A stretch of DNA of 64,000 nucleotides, taken from positions 27,907-91,906 of the forward strand of contig CAZKHJ010000010.1 in assembly GCA_964552675.1 (NCBI GenBank), read 5' to 3'. This document shows positions 32,049 through 39,978 of this stretch, piece after piece. A program made the position numbers and the translations under genes. Each line of letters starts with the position of its first letter. The first letter of the stretch is position 1. Origin of the DNA: Sulfurimicrobium sp964552675 (GTDB lineage: Bacteria > Pseudomonadota > Gammaproteobacteria > Burkholderiales > Sulfuricellaceae). The notes beneath the pieces are model-generated. The model made no database searches, was not told the DNA's origin, and saw only the letters and a list, made by a program, of their open reading frames with translations.

Positions 32049-33434
32049 ATGTTTACACGCAAATTCCTTGCGGCAGGCATCACGCTTGCCCTGGCCGCGC
32101 CCTGGCCCGCCCTGGCTGCGGACAATGCCGAACTGGCGCAGATTCGCGAGCAGATCCGGCAAATGAAGGAAAGTTACGAAGCGCGCATCCTGGCCCTGGA
32201 ACAGCGCCTGCAACTGGCCGAAGCCGCCAGCAACGCCCGGGACAAGCCGGAGCAGGGCGGAGAAGAAACCACGCGCACGGCAGCGCCCTTGCCGCCGGCA
32301 TCAGCCAGCGCCTTCAATCCCGAGATCTCGCTGATTCTTTCCGGCGCTTACACCCGCTTGTCGCAAGACCCGGCCAATTACCGCATTGGCGGGTTCCTGC
32401 CCAATGGCGGCAAAATCGGGCCAGGAGCGCGCGGCTTCAGCCTGGCGGAATCTGAACTGGTCGCCGCCGCCAATATCGACCCCTATCTGCGCGGCCAGTT
32501 CACCCTCGCCCTCACCCCGGAAGACACCGTCAGCGTGGAAGAGGCCTACATCCAGACCCTGGAGCTGGGCAACGGCTTCACCGCCAGGGCCGGGCGTTTC
32601 AAGTCGGGTATTGGCTATCTCAACGAGCAGCATGCCCATGCCTGGGATTTCGTCGATGCGCCACTGGCGTATCAGGCCTTCTTCGGCGGGCAATTCGCAG
32701 ATGACGGCGTGCAGCTCAAATGGCTGGCGCCCACCGACACTTTCCTTGAACTCGGCACAGAAATGGGCCGGGGCCGCAATTTCCCCGCCAGCGAGCGCGA
32801 CGGAAACGGCATCGGCGCAGCGACCCTGTTCGCCCATCTCGGCGGCGACATGGGCAACAGCCACAGCTGGCGCGCAGGACTGTCCTATCTGCACGCCTCG
32901 CCACGAAATCGGGCGTACACCGCCAGCGACCAGCGCGGAATGGAAGTGGAAAACAGCTTCAGCGGCAGCAGCCACCTGGCCATGGCGGATTTCGTCTGGA
33001 AATGGGCGCCCCACGGCAATCCGGCACAAACCAATTTCAAGCTGCAGGGCGAATATTTCCGCAGCCGCGAGAACGGCAGTCTGAGCTATGACAACAGCGC
33101 CATTTCGGCGGGAACCCGCGCCGACCGCTACACAGCGGCGCAATCTGGCTGGTACCTGCAGGGCGTCTATCAGTTCATGCCGCGCTGGCGGGTAGGCCTG
33201 CGGCACGACCGGCTGGACTCCGGCAGCGTGGACTACGCATCAAACGCAGCCACTCTGGAACAAAACCCATTCAACCCCATCAGAAACAGCCTGATGCTCG
33301 ACTACAGCCCGAGCGAGTATTCGCGCCTGCGCCTGCAGTTCGCCCGGGATCAGTCGCGCCCGGATGCCAGCGACCAGCAGATGGTCCTGCAGTACCTGAT
33401 GAGCCTGGGCGCCCATGGCGCTCACAAATTCTAG
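32049..33434 (+). CDS. Outer-membrane beta-barrel protein associated with metal ABC transporter
   Basis: This 461-residue protein has a signal peptide ending PALAA-DN. A coiled coil follows (residues about 25-60, LAQIREQIRQMKESYEARILALEQRLQ), a short disordered linker, and a long C-terminal barrel with alternating strands ending in a terminal aromatic (HGAHKF). There is no TonB box or plug, so it is porin-like. An upstream in-frame ATG at 31995 would precede the signal peptide and is rejected. Its place directly before znuA-like and znuB-like genes suggests it helps zinc or another divalent metal cross the outer membrane (inference). Confidence 0.75.
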   Translation: MFTRKFLAAGITLALAAPWPALAADNAELAQIREQIRQMKESYEARILALEQRLQLAEAASNARDKPEQGGEETTRTAAPLPPASASAFNPEISLILSGAYTRLSQDPANYRIGGFLPNGGKIGPGARGFSLAESELVAAANIDPYLRGQFTLALTPEDTVSVEEAYIQTLELGNGFTARAGRFKSGIGYLNEQHAHAWDFVDAPLAYQAFFGGQFADDGVQLKWLAPTDTFLELGTEMGRGRNFPASERDGNGIGAATLFAHLGGDMGNSHSWRAGLSYLHASPRNRAYTASDQRGMEVENSFSGSSHLAMADFVWKWAPHGNPAQTNFKLQGEYFRSRENGSLSYDNSAISAGTRADRYTAAQSGWYLQGVYQFMPRWRVGLRHDRLDSGSVDYASNAATLEQNPFNPIRNSLMLDYSPSEYSRLRLQFARDQSRPDASDQQMVLQYLMSLGAHGAHKF

Positions 33435-33443
33435 GGAGCCACC

Positions 33444-34352
33444 ATGTTGAACAATCTGTTTAAATCCCTCGCGGCAGCCATCCTGGCAACATTTGCCGCA
33501 CCCGCCCTCGCCGCCCTCAACATCCTCGCCTGTGAGCCCGAATGGGGTGCGCTGGCACAGGAACTGGGCGGCGAACTGGTGTCGGTTTACAGCGCCACCA
33601 ATGCCCTGCAGGACCCCCACCGCATCGAAGCCCGCCCCAGCCTGCTGGCACGTGCGCGCAACGCCGACCTGCTGGCCTGCACCGGGGCGGAGCTGGAGGC
33701 GGGCTGGCTGCCGATTCTGCTGCGCCAGTCCGGCAACCCCAAAATCCAGCCCGGCAAGCCCGGATATTTCGAGGCGGCGCGCCACGTCCGCATGCTGGAA
33801 ATTCCAGCCCGGCTCGACCGTGCCGAAGGCGACGTGCATGCCGGAGGCAATCCCCACATCCAGACCGACCCGCGCAACATTGCCCTGGTAGCGGCAGCGC
33901 TGAGCCGGCAACTGGCCGAGGCCGACCCCGCCAATGCCGCCCGCTACCAGACTCGCCATCAGGATTTTTCCCGCCGCTGGCAGACAGCCCTGATGCGCTG
34001 GGAAAAACTGGCCGCACCGCTCAGGGGCTCCGCCATCGTGGTCCAGCACAAGGGCTTCCCCTATCTGGAAAGCTGGCTCGGACTCAGGGAAATCGCCACG
34101 CTCGAACCCAAACCCGGAGTCGAGCCCAGCAGCGGCCATTTGTCCCAGGTGCTGGCCAGCCTGCAGCAGCAGCCGGCACGGATGATCATCCGCGCCGCCT
34201 ACAATGACGGCCGCGCCTCCGAATGGCTGGCCAGCCGGGCCAAATTGCCGGTCGTCGAACTGCCGTTTACGATTGGCGGCTCCGAGCAGGCAAAAGATCT
34301 GTTCAGCCTGTTCGACGATACCCTGCGGCGTCTGCTGGAGGCCGCCAGGTGA
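33444..34352 (+). CDS. Metal ABC transporter substrate-binding protein (ZnuA-like)
   Basis: This 302-residue periplasmic protein has signal peptide PALAA-LN and a cluster A-I solute-binding fold: LNILACEPEWGALAQELGG, a long DADLLACTGAELEAGWLP-like segment, GNPHIQTDPRN, and VVQHKGFPYLESWLGL. Candidate metal ligands are His in QDPHRIEARPS, His in GNPHIQTD and His in VVQHKGF. The usual His-rich loop of ZnuA is absent. It probably binds Zn or Mn and delivers it to the permease encoded next. Confidence 0.88.
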   Translation: MLNNLFKSLAAAILATFAAPALAALNILACEPEWGALAQELGGELVSVYSATNALQDPHRIEARPSLLARARNADLLACTGAELEAGWLPILLRQSGNPKIQPGKPGYFEAARHVRMLEIPARLDRAEGDVHAGGNPHIQTDPRNIALVAAALSRQLAEADPANAARYQTRHQDFSRRWQTALMRWEKLAAPLRGSAIVVQHKGFPYLESWLGLREIATLEPKPGVEPSSGHLSQVLASLQQQPARMIIRAAYNDGRASEWLASRAKLPVVELPFTIGGSEQAKDLFSLFDDTLRRLLEAAR

Positions 34353-35119
34353 GCACCGCCCCGGACTGGGGGCTGCTGTTCCCGGCCTTTCTTGCCGGCC
34401 TGATGGTGCTTGCCACCCATATCCCGCTGGGCATGCAGGTGCTCGCCCGGGGCATCGTGTTCATCGACCTGGCAATCGCGCAGATCGCCGGCCTGGGGGT
34501 CATCGCTGCGGACGGTCTCGGCTTCGGGCCTCAGGGCTGGGCAGTGCAGCTCTCGGCAGTCGGTGCGGCACTGCTGGGGGCGGCCGTTTTCACACTGAGC
34601 GAAAAACGCTGGCCGGAGGTGCAGGAGGCGCTGATCGGGGTCACCTTCGTGCTGGCAGCCAGCGGCGGCGCCCTGTTGCTGGCGGGGAACCCCCATGGCG
34701 GAGAACATCTGCAGAATTTGCTGGTGGGGCAAATCCTGTGGGTCAGCCCGGCGCAGCTATGGCCGGCAGCCTTGCTTACGGCCACGCTTCTTGCCGTGTG
34801 GCTGCGCTGGCGCGGGCAGATGGGACGGTTTGGCTTCTACGCCCTGTTTGCCTGTGCTGTCACCGCCTCGGTGCAGCTGGTTGGCGTCTATCTGGTATTC
34901 GCCAGCCTGATCATCCCCGCCCTCGCCACCCGCCATTTCACCCGTTGGCGCATTCCTGCCGCCTATTTTCTGGGCAGCGCAAGCTATGCACTGGGCCTGA
35001 TTTTTTCCGCCTGGAGCGATCTGCCCTCCGGCGCGCTCATTGTCTGGGCACTGGCAATCCTGGGAATGCTGGGCTACTGGCTTGGGCCTGAAGTTCCGAA
35101 TCAGGGAAATCCCTATTGA
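34349..35119 (+). CDS. Metal ABC transporter permease (ZnuB-like)
   Basis: This 256-residue inner-membrane protein has about eight transmembrane helices of the ABC-3 family: FIDLAIAQIAGLGVIAADGLG, QILWVSPAQLWPAAL, SVQLVGVYLVFASLIIPALAT. It starts at GTG 34349, overlapping the upstream stop (GTGA). The permease would pair with the preceding binding protein, but no ATP-binding protein gene lies next to it. The ATPase must come from elsewhere in the genome if the system works as an ABC importer. Confidence 0.9.
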   Translation: MSTAPDWGLLFPAFLAGLMVLATHIPLGMQVLARGIVFIDLAIAQIAGLGVIAADGLGFGPQGWAVQLSAVGAALLGAAVFTLSEKRWPEVQEALIGVTFVLAASGGALLLAGNPHGGEHLQNLLVGQILWVSPAQLWPAALLTATLLAVWLRWRGQMGRFGFYALFACAVTASVQLVGVYLVFASLIIPALATRHFTRWRIPAAYFLGSASYALGLIFSAWSDLPSGALIVWALAILGMLGYWLGPEVPNQGNPY

Positions 35120-35156
35120 GCAATCCGGGCAAGCAACCTAAAATACACAGCAATCA

Positions 35157-35187
35157 TGTAGGACAATTACACCCCCCTGTAGGACAA
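35157..35187 (+). promoter_or_regulatory. Direct repeat TGTAGGACAA, two copies 21 bases apart
   Basis: TGTAGGACAA occurs at 35157-35166 and 35178-35187, exactly two helical turns apart. The second copy runs into the ribosome-binding region of the STAS-domain gene (GTG at 35192). It could be a binding site for a regulator acting on that gene. No regulator can be named. Confidence 0.4.
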
Positions 35188-35191
35188 ATTC

Positions 35192-36373
35192 GTGTTCTCC
35201 TTCTTACGCAAGCCTAAACCGGACAACTCCGCGCCCGCCCCGAAAAAGCCGGCACCAGCACCCGTCGTGGCGGCCAAAACGGAACCGCAAGCTGCGCCGG
35301 AAACAACCGCCTCGCAGCCACAGGCGGCTGCCAACGAGGAAATTGTCGTCTTCGAAAGCATCAGCGCAGCAGCCGGTTCGGCAGTGGAAGAAGCCGCGGT
35401 TTACTACGCCAACAATATGGCAGACCAGGCCATCGCCAGCCTGAGCCACTATCTTCATGATCACCCCAACATGAAGGAAATGCAGCCGTGGCTGATGCTG
35501 TTCGACCTGTATCAGCTCCAGGGCAACAAGCCGGCATTCAATGAATTATCGATGCAGTTCGTGGTCAAGTTCGAGCGTTCCGCGCCGATCTGGAAAGCTC
35601 CAGCCGCATCCGCTCCCACAAAGAAATCTGACACCGGACAGCAAAAAGACCTGCTGACCCTGGGCAACCGGCTGGCCGCGGGCCCGCAACTGGAAAAAAT
35701 CTGCCAGCTGGCGCAGGGCAGCACTAATGCACGGGTAAACCTGAACGATGTCGCCGAGGTCGAACTGGATGGCTGCAAGCTGATGCAGGAAGGCCTGTCG
35801 AGTTGCCGCAAAAAGGGCAAGATCGTTCAGCTCGAAGGCGCCGACCACCTGATCGAGGTGCTGAAAAAGCAGATCGCCGCAGATGGCCATGGCAACGAGG
35901 ATCGCCTGGCCTGGCTGCTGCTGTTCGAGCTATACCAGTGGCTGGGCAAGGAAGCGGAATACGAGGAACTGGCAATTGAATACGCCGTTTCCTTCGAAAT
36001 CTCCCCCCCTGCCTGGGAAGCGGTCAAACCGGCCTTGGCTGCCGCCCAGGCCAAGATCCAGAGTGAGCCTGCCAGCAAACCGGCGGAAGCTGACGACGTT
36101 TTTGCCATGAACGGCGTCATCTCTGAAGCCAGTCAGTCCCAGTTGCAGGATCTTTCCAATTACGCGGCGGACAAGCAGGAAGTCCGCATCAACCTGGCCG
36201 GCGTGACACGAGTGGACTTCGTCGCCGTGGGCAATTTCATGGGCACCCTGATCAACCTCACCCAGGCAGGAAAAAAAGTCCTGATCCTGGAAGCCAATGA
36301 AATGGTACAGGCGCTGTTCCACATGATGGGCGTCTCCGAATTCGCCACCCTGATTCGCAAAAAGGCGGGCTGA
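35192..36373 (+). CDS. Cytosolic protein with duplicated helical and STAS modules
   Basis: This 393-residue protein has a disordered Pro/Ala/Lys-rich N-terminus (residues 6-48). Two copies of a helical module then follow: residues 100-134 (WLMLFDLYQLQGNKPAFNEL...) and 241-275 (WLLLFELYQWLGKEAEYEEL...). Each is followed by a STAS-like segment (about 178-226 and 305-390). The second STAS has the typical EVRINLAGVTRVDFVAVGNF and KVLILEANEMVQALF pattern but no phosphorylatable Ser at the usual place. The translation start is GTG. The role is unknown; helical modules like these recall FimV-type or TPR scaffolds (inference). Confidence 0.75.
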   Translation: MFSFLRKPKPDNSAPAPKKPAPAPVVAAKTEPQAAPETTASQPQAAANEEIVVFESISAAAGSAVEEAAVYYANNMADQAIASLSHYLHDHPNMKEMQPWLMLFDLYQLQGNKPAFNELSMQFVVKFERSAPIWKAPAASAPTKKSDTGQQKDLLTLGNRLAAGPQLEKICQLAQGSTNARVNLNDVAEVELDGCKLMQEGLSSCRKKGKIVQLEGADHLIEVLKKQIAADGHGNEDRLAWLLLFELYQWLGKEAEYEELAIEYAVSFEISPPAWEAVKPALAAAQAKIQSEPASKPAEADDVFAMNGVISEASQSQLQDLSNYAADKQEVRINLAGVTRVDFVAVGNFMGTLINLTQAGKKVLILEANEMVQALFHMMGVSEFATLIRKKAG

Positions 36374-36400
36374 ACCTGAGCTGCCCGGCCAGGGCAGCGC

Positions 36401-36406
36401 TATAAT
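36401..36406 (+). promoter_or_regulatory. -10 element TATAAT of hslVU, behind a hairpin
   Basis: TATAAT at 36401-36406 lies 26 bases before the hslV ATG. Just upstream, CTGCCC and GGGCAG (36381-36397) form a perfect 6-bp stem that could terminate or insulate the STAS gene transcript, although no U-tract follows. No sigma-32-type heat-shock promoter was seen. Confidence 0.45.
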
Positions 36407-36432
36407 CCGCTTTTATTTTCGCGATCCGCATC

Positions 36433-36969
36433 ATGGAACAATATCACGGCACCACCATCCTCTCAGTACGCCGCGGCAGCAGCGTAGCCATGGGCGGCGA
36501 CGGCCAGGTCACACTGGGCAATATCGTGGTCAAGGCCACTGCGCGCAAGGTCCGCCGCCTGTACCACGACCGGATCCTGGCCGGATTTGCCGGCGGCACG
36601 GCAGACGCCTTCACCCTGTTCGAACGTTTCGAAGCCAAGCTGGAAAAACACCAGGGCCACCTGCTGCGCTCCGCCGTGGAACTGGCCAAGGACTGGCGCA
36701 CCGACCGCATGCTGCGCCGCCTCGAAGCCATGCTGACAGTGGCCGACCGCGAGGCTTCCCTGATCATCACCGGCAACGGCGACGTGCTCGAACCGGAAGA
36801 CGGCCTCCTCGCCATCGGCAGCGGCGGCGCCTACGCCCAGAGCGCCGCACGCGCGCTACTTGACCACAGCGAACTGCCTGCCGCCGAGATCGTGAAGAAG
36901 TCGCTCGTCATCGCGGCGGATCTGTGCATCTATACCAATCAGAATCACATTATTGAAGTTTTGGAGTAA
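36433..36969 (+). CDS. hslV: ATP-dependent protease subunit HslV
   Basis: This 178-residue proteasome-like peptidase forms a dodecamer capped by HslU. The mature N-terminal nucleophile threonine lies in MEQYHGTTILSVRRG, after a six-residue propeptide. MGGDGQVTLGN and GFAGGTADAFTLFERFE are conserved family segments. It is followed by hslU after a 71-base gap filled by heptamer repeats. Confidence 0.98.
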   Translation: MEQYHGTTILSVRRGSSVAMGGDGQVTLGNIVVKATARKVRRLYHDRILAGFAGGTADAFTLFERFEAKLEKHQGHLLRSAVELAKDWRTDRMLRRLEAMLTVADREASLIITGNGDVLEPEDGLLAIGSGGAYAQSAARALLDHSELPAAEIVKKSLVIAADLCIYTNQNHIIEVLE

Positions 36970-36970
36970 T

Positions 36971-37037
36971 CAGTAGTCAGTTATCAGTAAAACCCGCCCG
37001 GAATACTGACAACTGATCACTGACAACTGAGAACTGA
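36971..37037. repeat. Inverted heptamer repeats (TCAGTNN) between hslV and hslU
   Basis: The left side, 36970-36989, reads TCAGTAG TCAGTTA TCAGTA. The right side, 37004-37037, read on the minus strand, is TCAGTTC TCAGTTG TCAGTGA TCAGTTG TCAGTA. The two arrays are inverted around 14 bases, so the transcript could fold into a long imperfect hairpin inside the hslVU mRNA. Confidence 0.85.
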
Positions 37038-37040
37038 ACC

Positions 37041-38360
37041 ATGTCCGAAATGTCCCCCCAGGAAATCGTCCACGAACTCGACAAGCACATCATCGGCCAG
37101 GACGCCGCCAAGCGCGCCGTTGCCATTGCGCTGCGCAACCGCTGGCGGCGCAGCCAGGTCGAGGATCCGCTGCGCCAGGAGATCACCCCCAAGAACATCC
37201 TCATGATCGGCCCCACCGGCGTGGGCAAGACCGAGATCGCGCGGCGCCTGGCCAGGCTCGCCAATGCGCCCTTCATCAAGGTGGAAGCCACCAAATTCAC
37301 CGAGGTGGGCTATGTCGGGCGCGATGTCGATTCCATCATCCGCGATCTGGTGGAAATCTCCATCAAGCAGACACGTGAGGCCGAGACGCGCAAGGTGCGT
37401 TTCCGTGCCGAGGAGCACGCCGAGGAGCGCATCCTCGACGCCCTGCTGCCGCCCGCCCGCGACAGCGGCGAAAATGAGCGGGAAAGCGGAACACGGCAGA
37501 AATTCCGCAAGATGCTGCGCGAAGGCCAGCTTGATGACAGGGAAATCGATATCGAGGTTGCCGCTCCCCAGGCGCACATGGAAATCCTCGCCCCTCCAGG
37601 CATGGAGGATCTGACTTCCCAGATCCAGGGCATGTTCCAGAACCTTGGCACCACGCGCAGCAAGACGCGCAAGCTCAAGATTCGCGAAGCCTTCAAGCTG
37701 CTGACCGAGGAAGAAGCGCTCAAGCTGGTCAACGATGAGGAGCTGAAAATTGCTGCGGTGCACAACGTCGAGCAGAACGGCATCGTGTTCCTCGACGAGA
37801 TCGACAAGATCACCAGCCGCGCCGAAGGATCGGGCGCCGAGGTATCGCGCCAGGGCGTGCAGCGCGACCTGCTGCCGCTGGTGGAAGGGACCACTGTCAC
37901 CACCAAGCACGGCATGATCAGGACTGACCATATCCTGTTCATCTGCAGCGGCGCATTCCACCTTGCCAAGCCCTCCGACCTGGTGCCCGAACTGCAGGGC
38001 CGGCTGCCGATTCGCGTCGAACTCAGCAGCCTGTCAGTGGCCGATTTCGAGCAGATCCTGGTCAACACCGACGCCTGCCTCACGCGCCAGTACCAGGCCC
38101 TGCTCGAAACCGAGGGGGTACGGCTGGAATTCGGTGCGGACGCGGTGCGCCGCCTGGCTGAAATCGCCTTCGAGGTCAACGAACGCACTGAAAACATCGG
38201 CGCGCGGCGATTGCATACCGTGATGGAAAAACTGCTGGAGGAAGTCTCCTTCGAAGCCGGAAAGCACAGTGGCGAGACGGTTGCCATCGACGCCGCCTAT
38301 GTTGACGCGCGCCTCAAGGAACTGGCGAAAAGCGAGGATCTGGCCCGATACGTGCTGTGA
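37041..38360 (+). CDS. hslU: ATP-dependent protease ATPase subunit HslU
   Basis: This 439-residue AAA+ unfoldase of the HslUV protease has an N-terminal segment with the HIIGQDAAKRAVAIALRNRWRR box and Walker A GPTGVGKTE near residue 60. The inserted I domain covers residues about 110-245. Walker B is IVFLDEIDKI, and the sensor region includes RLPIRVELSSL and ARRLHTVMEKLLEEVSF. The C-terminus SEDLARYVL docks into HslV. It belongs to the hslV operon. Confidence 0.98.
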   Translation: MSEMSPQEIVHELDKHIIGQDAAKRAVAIALRNRWRRSQVEDPLRQEITPKNILMIGPTGVGKTEIARRLARLANAPFIKVEATKFTEVGYVGRDVDSIIRDLVEISIKQTREAETRKVRFRAEEHAEERILDALLPPARDSGENERESGTRQKFRKMLREGQLDDREIDIEVAAPQAHMEILAPPGMEDLTSQIQGMFQNLGTTRSKTRKLKIREAFKLLTEEEALKLVNDEELKIAAVHNVEQNGIVFLDEIDKITSRAEGSGAEVSRQGVQRDLLPLVEGTTVTTKHGMIRTDHILFICSGAFHLAKPSDLVPELQGRLPIRVELSSLSVADFEQILVNTDACLTRQYQALLETEGVRLEFGADAVRRLAEIAFEVNERTENIGARRLHTVMEKLLEEVSFEAGKHSGETVAIDAAYVDARLKELAKSEDLARYVL

Positions 38361-38381
38361 TGCGGGCGTGCCGCCCGTATC
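38359..38381. terminator. Hairpin between convergent hslU and methyltransferase genes
   Basis: GATGCGGGC (38359-38367) pairs with GCCCGTATC (38373-38381) with one G-T wobble around a 5-base loop. There is no U-tract, so it is at best a weak bidirectional terminator. It overlaps the hslU stop codon. Confidence 0.4.
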
Positions 38382-38391
38382 ACCATCAGAC

Positions 38392-39576
38392 CTAGATCCG
38401 CGCAGACAACAGGATATTGCGCGGCGTCACCTGGCGCGGACAAAAAGTGCCCACCTCGGTCTGGTAACCATGTCGCGCCAGGTAATTGGCCAGATCAAGC
38501 ACCAGCCACACTTCCAGCGGACGGCGGAAAACATGTCGCACCAGCGACAGGCGCTTGACCTCACCCAGCCGCTCCCAGCCTTCCTGTTCCAGGCGATCCC
38601 AGCCGACATGGCCCGGCAACGCCAGACCCTGGCGTGACGCAAGCGCCTCGCAGAAGCCCCGAAAGCCAAGGTTCAGCCAGGCCTTGGGCGTGGGTTTGAA
38701 AGAAACATAGCGCTCCTCGCCCGAAATCTCCCGGCGCAGGCGATCAAAGCCCAGCTTCCAGGCCCGTTCCCGTTCGCGCAGACGGGTTTCGCGCGGAGGG
38801 GCGGTCACGGTCTCGGTCACGGCCAGACGCAAGTCATCCCGGCCCAGCTCCAGCCGTGCCAACGCTGACCAGGGGCGGTAGACCCTGTCCGCCGCACGGT
38901 AATAGCAGCAAGGTGCGATATCAAGCGCCGCCACACCTGCAGTCACGCCTTCCCGTACCAGCGCACGGTGCAGATCGCCACAGGCATGCAGGGCCACCAC
39001 ATGGCGGCCGGAAAGAAGCGCGGAGGCCTGCGCGGAAAGGGCATCCTCCACGAGAAAATGCTGGGGCGCCCCCACCCGCCCGGCGAGCCTTTTCCCCTCG
39101 GCGCACAAACCGCCATCCAGCTCCAGCGTCTCTACCGCCACGCCCTGCTGCAACGCCAGCAGGCGCCCCAGATGCCCCTTGCCGCCACACCACTCCAGCA
39201 GCGGCCCGCGGACATCACCGACGGCATAGGCGAAGGCCTCGATCTGTGCCCACTTGCGACCGGGAATTTCCCATTGCGCCCGGCTTGTTGTCCTGGAAGA
39301 CGTGAGAGCGGTTCGCTCCGGCAGACAGGCCAGAACTTCCAGCTCGGTCAGCACCGGCAAGTGCTGCGCCAGCAGGCGCACCAGCGCCGCTCCGTCGTTC
39401 TCCAGCCGTGCCACCTCCCCATCTTCCAGCGCCAGAAGCGCGCGTGCCAGCTCAGGCAAACGTACCGTCCAATCCGGGCGAACCTCCCGGAACGGCTGTG
39501 GGCGCCATAACCAGGCGAGATCCGCAAGCAGGCCTTCAAGATGAGCAAAACGGGGGGCGATAAAGGGAGCACGCAC
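38392..39576 (-). CDS. SAM-dependent methyltransferase, METTL25-like
   Basis: This 394-residue protein has a methyltransferase fold from about residue 115: PLLEWCGGKGHLGRLLA (motif I), VETLELDGGLC, VVALHACGDLHRALV and ALDIAPCCYY. The last motif is characteristic of the methyltransf_32 / METTL25 group. The 110-residue N-terminal helical part is of unknown role. The substrate is unknown; eukaryotic METTL25B methylates an arginine of a ribosomal protein, but carrying that over would be speculative. The start is 27 bases behind a small lipoprotein gene. Confidence 0.8.
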   Translation of the reverse strand: MRAPFIAPRFAHLEGLLADLAWLWRPQPFREVRPDWTVRLPELARALLALEDGEVARLENDGAALVRLLAQHLPVLTELEVLACLPERTALTSSRTTSRAQWEIPGRKWAQIEAFAYAVGDVRGPLLEWCGGKGHLGRLLALQQGVAVETLELDGGLCAEGKRLAGRVGAPQHFLVEDALSAQASALLSGRHVVALHACGDLHRALVREGVTAGVAALDIAPCCYYRAADRVYRPWSALARLELGRDDLRLAVTETVTAPPRETRLRERERAWKLGFDRLRREISGEERYVSFKPTPKAWLNLGFRGFCEALASRQGLALPGHVGWDRLEQEGWERLGEVKRLSLVRHVFRRPLEVWLVLDLANYLARHGYQTEVGTFCPRQVTPRNILLSARI

Positions 39577-39603
39577 CGTGCCGGCACTCTCAGCAGGTTC
39601 AGC

Positions 39604-39816
39604 CTATTTTCCTGCCAGCTCCTTCTCTGCCCGGTCGATTCCCTGTTGCTGCGCCTGTTGCGCCGTATCCAGCTTTTGCTGGTATTGCTCCATGGTTTTT
39701 TTCGCTTCCTCAGCTTCCTTTGCCTTTGCCACAGCACCGGTAGCAGCAGTACCAGCGACTTCAACACCACAGCCCGCAAGCAGGGCCAGCGCGAATATGA
39801 TGAGACATCTCGACAT
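39604..39816 (-). CDS. Small lipoprotein with coiled coil, 70 aa
   Basis: This small protein has a signal peptide with lipobox LLAGCGVE and an alanine-rich segment. A single charged helix follows (AKEAEEAKKTMEQYQQKLDTAQQAQQQGIDRAEKELAGK) with heptad periodicity. It resembles small cell-envelope lipoproteins of the Lpp type in size and shape but not in sequence. The start at 39816 was chosen over 39909 because it places the signal peptide at the N-terminus. It probably shares a transcript with the methyltransferase gene. Confidence 0.7.
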   Translation of the reverse strand: MSRCLIIFALALLAGCGVEVAGTAATGAVAKAKEAEEAKKTMEQYQQKLDTAQQAQQQGIDRAEKELAGK

Positions 39817-39937
39817 TTGCTTTTCTCCTGAAGAACCGGGGTAACAGGCCCCCTGCCGGATTCTACCCTTCAGGAAAACCATCACAGGCCTTTTTCCATG
39901 CCATCCCAAATAAATTGCATCTTTTCCTGTCTTAAGT

Positions 39938-39956
39938 GATAATGGTTATCAATAAC
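39938..39956 (+). promoter_or_regulatory. Putative Fur box
   Basis: GATAATGGTTATCAATAAC matches the classic 19-base Fur consensus at 15 positions. It lies 22 bases before the ATG of an outer-membrane protein gene, where a bound repressor would cover the promoter. This predicts iron-dependent repression. Confidence 0.7.
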
Positions 39957-39978
39957 TAAACATTTTCATGGAGAGGAA

